The notes under the pieces are model-generated. The model searched no databases and was not told where the DNA came from. It saw only the letters and a program-made list of their open reading frames with translations. This document shows positions 1 through 7,857 of a stretch of DNA of 23,763 nucleotides, one piece after another. Position numbers and translations under genes: made by a program. Positions within the stretch are counted from its first letter, which is position 1, and each line of letters opens with the position of its first letter. Source of the stretch: Chloromonas sp. AAM2 (taxonomy: Eukaryota > Chlorophyta > Chlorophyceae > Chlamydomonadales > Chlamydomonadaceae); the NCBI GenBank assembly GCA_004335635.1, contig QAXH01005451.1, forward strand, positions 1 to 23,763, given 5' to 3'.

Positions 1-1452
1 CATGACAATGGATGGTCAAAGGGGTGCCTTGAGAAGATGGCCTCATCAGGGGATATCCAGACTCGAGAATCACTCTGAAGGCGTCCGGCTGGCAAGTCTT
101 AGCAGGGATACGTAGCAGTGGTTTGCAGGCAGATGAGGCTGTCGCCAGTGCGCCCGGGGTGTTTCTAAACACTTAGCCAAGGGCCATCGCCAGCCGCATC
201 ACATGGTGGCTAATGCGCACAGAGCAACAGCGCGTTCATCATCACGTCTCTGAGTTTGCAATTCTTTGTTCAGTTATCTTCCATGCCACCTGACAGCGCA
301 TGGCCGCACATCGCCATGCCATCAGTTATACTTGGCCTTGGTTCATGTCCATTGGGGATTTATGGTCAGAACAAACACAACAGAACATCACAACACAGGA
401 CCCCAGGATCAGGTCACCTGCAAGTGGGGTTTCCCCTTGGCAGCTGACGGCTCTGCTGATTCTGGTATGATTGTTCTTCGCCTCAATTCAATCGTTTGCT
501 GTTCCGTCCCAACGATGCGCAGTGTACTGTGTTGCCTGCTCAGCCCTTGCTGGGTGATGCAACTGTTGCAGGTGTTGCTACATGGTGTCCTTCCACCAGT
601 CATGTCCCGTGAGTAGCTCACTTGTTGCTGGTTTTGTTAATCAACATGCTGCCGCCGAAGGCTACCAACCGATGTGCAATAGTCAAGCAGTGGAAGAGCG
701 TTGGTGAGCCTAGCCAGCCGTGCTGTTACTGAACGCTTATCCTCAAATTGTCAACATCATCATTGCTGCGTGGCTCTTGCAGTCGCCTGCAGCTGCTTCA
801 TGAAACAGCGGCCTCGCTGCCTAGCAGATGCCTACACCAGTTCCTCGAGCGAAGCAGATTTAACAGGACTGCGGGAGGGAGGGTTGTGCGCATACACAAC
901 CTGCAAACGTTCCCAGTCAGCTTGGCTGTAGGAATCTGGTCTGCCCCTTGGCAAGATAGAAGACCAGCATGCTTGGACGCTCTTCTCTTGGTTGCTAACT
1001 TTACAGTATTTATGGTGGACAGATGACTAGCTAGGCGCCTGGTGGCACCATGGAATCATGGTCAGACGCAACACACTTGTGGCCCGGACGCATCATTTGA
1101 TTGTTGTCAACTGTGGAGAGAACGAATTGTTGCGCATGGTGAATGTAATACAGTCACCGGGTGAGCAGTCGGTTTCTGTACTCTACTGTTAGTATGCCTA
1201 CTCGCAAACAGTGCATGCTCATTTCAATTTTTTTCGCTCATTTCAATTTTTTCCCACAATCCCCTGCAAGTTTGTAACCACGCATAACCAAGCCAGTGTC
1301 CAATAATCAACAATCCTAATTGAAATCATTGTCAACCGACTCACGCTGTCACTGCTCACACTCGACAATGAAGTCGGACAGCCAGTTTTCAACAGGACAC
1401 CTCATCCTAACCCCAGCAAGGTATGACTGGTGGCATGACTGTGTAGCGAGTT
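1..1452. other. Non-genic stretch, no supported gene
   Basis: Only short open frames occur on either strand, with no recognisable domain and no convincing exon between splice sites. A TTACA at 1001-1005 (TGTAA on the minus strand) could be a polyadenylation signal for the minus-strand gene whose possible last exon ends at 1453. That is inference, because the distance is about 450 bases. Confidence 0.5.
1217..1252. repeat. Short tandem duplication, AT-rich
   Basis: The 17-base unit GCTCATTTCAATTTTTT is present at 1217-1233 and again at 1236-1252, separated by two bases. It lies in non-genic DNA and looks like a slippage duplication. Confidence 0.8.
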
Positions 1453-1617
1453 TCACTGGCCTGTGGGGGCCAATCTGGCTGCCCTGGCCTTGTCCATCAG
1501 CTCCTGTCCAGCCTGGCCCAACCCTCGCCACAGCTCCCAAAGCTGCATGCTGACTGGCAGCTTCCTGGCTGCCTCGCTGTCTTTCTTGTTGCGTGGGTCA
1601 CGCCGCTGTTCACTCCG
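1453..1617 (-). CDS. Candidate alternative last exon of the PG-rich-repeat-like gene
   Basis: This minus-strand stretch follows an acceptor ending GAACAG at 1618 and reads 54 codons to a TGA at 1453. The peptide is strongly charged (it begins RSEQRRDPRNKKDSEAARK, later MQLWELWRGLGQAG), unlike the surrounding shadow frames, which suggests real coding. It joins in phase 0 to the 2280 exon if that exon uses the donor CAC|GTGCGG at 2193 instead of running to its own stop at 2169. It could instead be the final exon of another minus-strand gene. No domain is recognised. Confidence 0.35.
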   Translation of the reverse strand, partial: RSEQRRDPRNKKDSEAARKLPVSMQLWELWRGLGQAGQELMDKARAARLAPTGQ

Positions 1618-1712
1618 CTGTTCAACCCATGTGCGAATGACACGCACACATACACATGTTGACTGACACACAATGGTTCCTGGCGGTAATACAGACCTAT
1701 TCACACAAGAAC

Positions 1713-1739
1713 TGTCCCAGAACTGGCAAACTTCTTTTT
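1713..1739 (+). repeat. Solo half-copy of the foldback repeat at 6794-6899
   Basis: These 27 bases, beginning TGTCCCAGAACTGGCAAACT and ending in a T-run, are identical to positions 6871-6897, the right arm of the foldback. No left arm is found nearby, so this is a solo arm or a decayed copy of the same dispersed element. Confidence 0.85.
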
Positions 1740-2168
1740 TTTTAAGCCAACTTGTCCTCAAGGAGCAGAAGGATGAAAAGCTTCCCACCCTATTTGCACA
1801 CGCTGACTGTCTTCGCATAGATTCCCTCGTGCCTGTCCACTCTGGGCTTCAACCTCTACGGTGTGCATCCGCTACTCAGCGGGTCCGGATTCAAGTCATT
1901 CTATGCTCTACAACTAGTAGTAATGTTTCCGTTTGCAGACACGGCGTCTTCATTTGAATCCCCTCCCGCCCCACTCTGCAGATTTCAGACACAGGCCCGC
2001 TGGTTGCCCCTTTTTTGGGCTGGTCCCCTTCTGCGTGCCTGAAAACCTGCACACGTGCACACGCAATGCTCTCCCTCGGTCAGCCGTATGCGTGACTGAC
2101 TGTGACACAGGCGTCCTTTGTGCGCCTCATCTCATGTGGTCAGTACGCCTGCGCTGCCCATCCTGCTG

Positions 2169-4706
2169 TCACAAGTCGCCGCCGGCCCGCACGTGCTGAC
2201 GTGCCGCCCGCAGGTCCCTGACAGCCCGCAGCTGCTGCCGGATCAGGTCCTTGTGGGGGATGTTACGACGTAGGAAGGTTCTGCACGTGGGCATATGGGT
2301 TAAAAGACCATGAGTGGATGGATGTGGTTCTGTTGCACGCGCAGTGCAGAGAGTGCAGATGCTTGTCTCTGCTCAGCTCTCATCACAGACTGCCTCTTGT
2401 GCTGAAAGCTCTGTGGCGCCTAGAGACAGGGCTGCACATGTCATGTTTTTTTGTTCGGCCCTGGTAGGCCGTGTCCATGAGCGTATGCAACCGCTCAGAT
2501 TTCAATCTCCATGCGCAGAGAGCAGGAAACCTAGTGTGTTTCAGAACCGTTGCTTTCTTCCGGTCAGGCACGGGTTATACGTTCTCATCATAACACTCAT
2601 CAGAACATTCACGAGCCCTTCATGACCTGCTCTCAAATAAAGCCAGCCGGTCATTGGAGGGTCGAGAAGACATGGCAATGATTTGCACATGACAACTCAC
2701 AGCTGATCGTCGCCTGGCAGTCGTGTGCTGATCTCCAGCGGCACGCCAGCCGGTGCGTGCCACTCAGCTACTTCAGTGAACGAGCGCCGACAAACGCTGC
2801 CACTATTAGGCGATTGGAAACCATTTGGCATGCCGTTGGACATAACAGGACTAACCCCGCGTTCGCTGCCGTGTTGGCACACCCATGCCTGCGCCCCATT
2901 TTCCGACCAAGGACCTTGAGGGTCTCCCGCGACATCCTCCATGTGAGGCCACAGCATTGCGGTGTCCTTCTTTACCACATGGCGCATGTGACCTTGCGCG
3001 TCGCTGTGCAGGGAGCTGTGCGTCAAATCTACACTGCATCTGGTAGCGAGGGGTGACAGGCGGACAGCGGGGGAGGAAGGGCTGGATTGGATACGAGCGC
3101 CTCGAAGTTCGTCCGCGCTGGCATAGGCCGCACGAACCATCAATTGATGAACAGCCCAATCCTGCTCAAGGGACTCCTCAACTCGGGCAGCTGCGCCAGG
3201 GCGTGCGAGCGAAGGGCTGCCGGTGGCAAAGTCTTGCCACAGGGCAGTGTGCAGGCCAAGGGGTTCCTGGACATTCGTTACAAGCTCTCCCAGGAGCGTG
3301 GCGTGAGCAGAGACTGTTCGTTGCTGGCGACAGGGGCTGACATTAGGGGTGGTGGCTACGCTTCCTGTCGCCGCAAGTCCTATCCCATGCTGCTCCTCTC
3401 CGTCCCAAGGAAAAGGAAAAGGTCCGCGGCTTTGGGGCGACAGCATAGGAGACGCGAGAGCGTTCCTCACGTCCTCTGGCAATGTATACGCATGGCGTAC
3501 AGGGGAGGATGTGCCTGAAGGCAAGCCGCAACTGGCGCTGGTATTTAGCCGGGGCGGCGGTGCGACGGTTGACTTCCGCCTTGCTGTCTGTGCAGCCTCC
3601 ACTGGCGCGGTCTGGGTTCTGCATGAAGAGAGCAGAATGTCGCCTGCAGCAAGGTAGGCTGGTGCATGGGCATGCGCTGCGTGGTGGGACTTGAAGCGCA
3701 GCTGATCGGTCTGGAAACTACCCGGTCCAATGTTGACCCCAGAGCCGCCAACCTGCGTTCATATGTACACTCGAGTCAGAGCACTGGGATCGCGTTGCGT
3801 TCCAATGCGTCTGAGATAGGCTGGCACTACGTCGCACCTGCTCGTAGGATTTGATGCGCAGTCGCGTGTCCTGTTTTTGATCGGCGGTGCGCGCCATAGT
3901 TCTCGGCATAGCCGATCTGAAGGCGGGATACTTGGGGCTGTTGGGGTCGTTCACGTAGGCGGCGCACGTGCTGGGCTGGCCTGACTTGCCAACCTGAAGG
4001 TCCTCGAACCTGCGACGCACAGTAAGGCACGCTATCATTTCACCGCGACTTTACACTCGCTGCGAGGTGGACGCGCGATCGCTGAGCCGTTTCGGCCAAG
4101 GATGTCACCGACGATCGTCTTGCCCAATGTAAGGGCGGTTACAAGAGAGAGGACAAGAGCTGACGCAACGCTGTGCACGTGATAACGCTCCATGCCCTAT
4201 CCTGCACCCACGTTTGGGATAAGTCCGCAGGAGGAGCACGTGGCTCACGCAGGCTAGGCCCCCAGCGCTCAGCCTGTATGGTACGTGTACCATGGCCCAT
4301 GTGCGTCCCCTTGGCAGTCCAGGAGGCATAGTCGGGAGGCAGGAAGTAGCAGGGCTGACTGGACAACCGTTTATCCAGGTTGATCTCTTCCATCGTGCCA
4401 CTCCTGTGCACCGATTCAAGTCAAAGTCAAATGCGACAATTCTGTTTAGTAGCCTGGTTCGTTTAGCCTGGTCAAGCGTCCATACAAGTGCGCAGCCCAG
4501 CTCAACATACGTGCGCTGACCAACCTGGTCATGCCCACCCGCTCGCACCTGGCAGGTGATTTGAAGGCTGCAGATGCCCGTGACGGGTCCTTGTGCAGCG
4601 GCAACGTGTGGTGGCTGTGCTCCAGGGCCCACGCCTCAGGCGATCCGGTGCAGGTCAGCGCCTCGAGCTCGTAGCTGCCGGGGCCCACGTGGACGGGCGT
4701 GGGCAT
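2169..4706 (-). CDS. Probable sperm-tail PG-rich-repeat-like (ciliary) protein, 5' end unresolved
   Basis: I reconstruct five minus-strand exons with matching phases: 4706-4549, 4403-4212, 4009-3838, 3611-2701 and 2280-2169 (TGA), about 514 residues. The first exon follows a good acceptor (pyrimidine tract, CCGCAG) and contains HVGPGSYELE, then ASAAFKSPAR. The third exon contains DPNSPKYPAFRSAMPRT. These resemble the GPGxY...F.S..PR pattern of STPGR/SHIPPO proteins that line ciliary microtubules, but only one clear PG motif is visible, so the family call is tentative. The 911-base exon encodes a long disordered region rich in Ser, Pro and Ala. The last exon is basic and helical (IPHKDLIRQQLRAVRDLRAA). 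The second exon is the least certain; skipping it also keeps the frame (4549 joined to 4009). An ATG at 4703-4701 could be the start, but upstream exons may exist. If truly ciliary, the alga has or had flagella. Confidence 0.5.
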
Positions 4707-5661
4707 GGGCTGCGGCAAGGTGTTGGGACGGAAAGGCAATAGGTCGCATGTAGAATCAGCGTGATGTAGACACGCCTGACGAGCTGGCATACAGGTGTGA
4801 ACTGATATGCGCCACCCATGCAAATGTATCATGTGAACTGGATCTGTGCAGTCCCGATTGGCCGCGCTCGGTCGCCAGTACATGGTCGGTAGTACATGAG
4901 CCACGGTTAATTCATGTTCTTGGACGGACTTTCATCATCTCTTTTTGAAAAGTGAAGTCAAGGACACAGGTTTATCTTGTCCCTCCATTGATATGCTCCC
5001 TGATACTGTTGTATGTGGCAGTGTTCCAGAACTCACAACATCGCGACATTGCGACAGTAAACTGGGGTGCCGGCGACAGATGGTTTCCGTGTTTTTGACC
5101 CGAGCTTAGGAAGGCCAGTCACATCGCACTGCTGCACTGCTGCTACAAAGGTGCAAAAGAACGGATCAACACCCGTCGCAAAGTCAGCAACAGACCACAA
5201 ACACTGCAAAAGTTTCAAGTTTCAAGTTTGATTGATTTGTTACATCAAACGGACGCGGGTCGGGATGTGTACCGCCCTGACCTACCCTGAGCAAGAAAGA
5301 AGAAGAAAGGAAGGTAGAAGAGCAGAAATAGGCCCGAAGGCAAAAAATGTGTGAGCGTTGTGTCGCCTGGTTTGGTTGATGTAAGCGTTGTGTTGCCTCG
5401 TACATATTTGAAGTCGCTGGCGCGTGATTCTCTGCCTCTTCGGCCTATTGCAATGGTTTTGCATGCAGAGTAAACCGTGACTCGGACGCGGCGCAGAGAT
5501 GAAGATGATTTGGACAAGACAGCAGTTGGTGCTGCTCTACGTGTAGCAGGTGTTATGCATAGCCGTTGTGAGCGCCTGACTGTGCGTCCCCACTGAGGCT
5601 CACGTTCGCGTTTTTGGAACAAGTTTGGCGGGGCGAGGGGAGGCTTCAATTGTATTATCAT
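4707..5661. other. Upstream region of the minus-strand PG-rich-repeat-like gene
   Basis: No exon could be joined in phase to the exon starting at 4706. A possible minus-strand exon (about 5127-5044) reads TGLPKLGSKTRKPSVAGTPV and ends at a GTGAGT donor, but its phase does not fit directly. The AGTTTCA-type repeats at 5211-5229 and a duplicated GCGTTGTGT(C/T)GCC at about 5355-5398 are minor. The promoter is presumably here but cannot be pointed to. Confidence 0.35.
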
Positions 5662-5991
5662 GTCAGGGGCATCTCCATGGTCTCATTTGGGCATGGCAAG
5701 ACACAACTGTCCTTCTGGATATGTCGTTCCGAGTGGCAACAAGCCCACTTTACATGGGCTTTGATGATTGCCTGTAGCGTCAGCCCGTGTAAGAAAGGTC
5801 CAAGTTCACGGCCTCTCCTGGTGAATGCATGAGGAAGAGCGCATGTTTTCTGCCCAGACCTATTCTCCCATCTTAAGAGCCCTGTGCGCAATAGTCTGCA
5901 GGTGAAGCACCTGACTGTGTGTGCAAGCCACTATGGCAAGGCGTTCAAGTGGCGTCCAGAGCAGCTTCGTCGGAAAGTTTGTGTTACTCCA

Positions 5992-6133
5992 TTCTACCAG
6001 GGAAGTTCTACCAAGTCTGGTAGAGGGGCAAGTCTATTCTACCGCAGGGTCTGTTCTAGCAGCCCTTCTACCACGGTAGATCCTGGTACGAGATTAGGCA
6101 GAACCACCCAGGGCCTGGCAGGCGGATTCTACC
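5992..6133. repeat. Cluster of TTCTACC heptamers in both orientations
   Basis: TTCTACC occurs at 5992, 6006, 6037, 6066 and 6127, a one-base variant (TTCTAGC) at 6054, and the complement GGTAGA at 6019 and 6075. Pairs such as TTCTACC at 6006 with GGTAGA at 6019 can form small hairpins. Spacing is irregular, so this is not a simple tandem repeat. It is either a regulatory-site cluster or a degenerate inverted-repeat tract. Confidence 0.7.
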
Positions 6134-6793
6134 TGCCCTTCAACCGCCCAAACATTCCGACGTTAAGGCAGCAATCAGAGATTGGGCCGCTGCATGCCAT
6201 GCACAGGGCCGCTATGGCCTTGCTTGGGTTTGCATGAGCATTGAACTGTTCCCAAGAACAACCACTGCATACGCACATGGACTGACACCCAACAAAGAGC
6301 AGCACCCTCCTCGACCTCCTCACGGGAGTGCATGGGCGGAGCCTGCGCGGATTTCTATGTGGAGACAGTAATGCTGAGGCCCAGGATGACCATAAGAAAA
6401 CGTGAGACAGTAATTCGGACTTGGCCAAAATGGAATCTGGAACACTGACATGTGGTGCCGGCAATCGTAACAGCTCACCATGTGCTGCTGCCTGGGATCA
6501 GTGGGCGACATTGTGGTCATGCAGACGTGCCCTGACTGCTTCATGGCGCTGCTCTTGAAGGTCGGGGAGGAAACCTGCATGGAGCACGCACAGGGTTACC
6601 GCATGAGTTACCTCAGCGTAGTGTTGAAGCTGTGCAGACGATCACCAAGGCTTGCCAGCTAACTGGAAGATTCCGGGGACGTTGCTTCTGCTCATGCATT
6701 TACTTTTCACCGCTCGCGTTTTCTATTCATACACAAGGACTGAACTCGCACTACTGCAGGCCTGCTTTGAATAGGTTGCAGCAGAGGCTGCCG

Positions 6794-6899
6794 AAAAAAA
6801 GAAGTTTGCCAGTTCTGGGACAATTTTTGACTGTCACTGGAACTGGTGTTGTAAGTGCCAGTCCCAAAATTGTCCCAGAACTGGCAAACTTCTTTTTCC
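6794..6899. mobile_element. Foldback (MITE-like) inverted repeat
   Basis: The arms at 6796-6827 and 6866-6897 are perfect 32-base inverted complements, and the pairing continues imperfectly inward (TGACTGTCACT against AGTGCCAGTCC), leaving a small loop. The arm begins AAAAAGAAGTTTGCCAGTTC. There is no coding capacity. The right-arm sequence recurs at 1713-1739, so this is a dispersed family: a MITE, a foldback element, or a source of hairpin RNA. No clear target-site duplication is visible. Confidence 0.75.
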
Positions 6900-7857
6900 T
6901 ACCTTGTCGAATAGCGAATCATGCACTGCATACACCCTGTCAGTGTTAAACACTGTGCGAGTGGAGGTGTTGACGCGCTGGTAAGGGGACAAGTGCTTGC
7001 GGGCATCCTCGTCGTCAATGTCTGCATGCAACCGCGTGAATTGATGGCAATGTCAGTCGTGGCAACCATGCAGGCATGCACGTGCCTGATTAACACAGCT
7101 GTTCAGGTGCCAACAGGTGCATGCGGTAAAAAGTGCTTCAAGGTCAATGATTATCTCATGGTAGTTTGAGCATCAGTCAGCATGGTGGGCATGGGCATAC
7201 TGCATAGCTTGAGTGCATGGTAATGTGAGGTGGGCCTTGCTGCATCATTTAGGAACACCAACAACAGCATCAACATCATCATTCAGGCATCACCCTCCCC
7301 CTCTTTGCAAGTAATCAAGCCATCGGAGGCACGCCTTAGGCTTGGGCAGGACGGCCTATTATCATGTAGTACGGTGCCTCGGACAGCCACGTACCCGGGA
7401 TGACCACCCGCATGTTTCCATTGGGTGGCGGGCAGCTATAGACGGCCTTGGGAATTGTGAAAGCGGTGTGCGCTCTCGCCTGCAAGCCGACAGTAGCCAG
7501 TCAATTTGGTTTGCTGTACAAGTCAAGTCAACATTACCGGTACAACCATGCTTCGCATTTCCTTGCCGATATCCTGAGCGTGCTGTTGCCGAGACTCAAA
7601 TACAGCCCCTATGCTTACCACTTCATCGTGCGACAGTGAGCAGTAAGACAGTTCCGTACTTTTTTGAGGATGCACGGTGAATACGTTGCTCATCCTGCTT
7701 CCGTGAGAATGGCACAGTGGTCGCTACTAGGCCAGTTTTATTCAACAGCTCATGAGTTATCAAAACCCTGAAACGCACTTGATTTGGAGCACGTGCCGCT
7801 GTTGGCTGACAAGGCAAGGCGGCTGACTGCTGCACTGGTTTACGCACACGGCACAAC

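Larger units (their letters stand above)
5662..7857. other. Intergenic region with repeats, no supported gene
   Basis: Open frames here (for example 5884-6237, 6480-6662 and 7448-7639, plus strand) show no recognisable domain and no splice framework. The stretch holds the TTCTACC cluster and the foldback element listed separately. CATG/GCATGC-rich patches occur near 7020-7090. The promoter of the plus-strand TrmH gene should lie in the last few hundred bases, but no core element is evident. Confidence 0.45.

Noticed and set aside
1840..1915. GGATTCAAGTC resembling a tRNA box B.
   Set aside because: No acceptor-stem pairing or matching box A could be found by eye.
5245..5661. 138-codon minus-strand open frame upstream of the PG-rich-repeat-like gene.
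   Set aside because: The C-terminal part is a run of Phe and Leu from a purine-rich tract, and no junction in phase with the exon at 4706 was found.
6480..6662. Plus-strand open frame with a Cys-containing, mildly protein-like peptide (GDIVVMQTCPDCFMALLLKV).
   Set aside because: No recognisable domain, no partner exons with matching phase, and the flanking sequence looks intergenic.
7448..7639. 63-codon plus-strand open frame upstream of TrmH (ends LPRLKYSPYAYHFIVRQ).
   Set aside because: No family resemblance and no splice framework; the length is within chance for this region.
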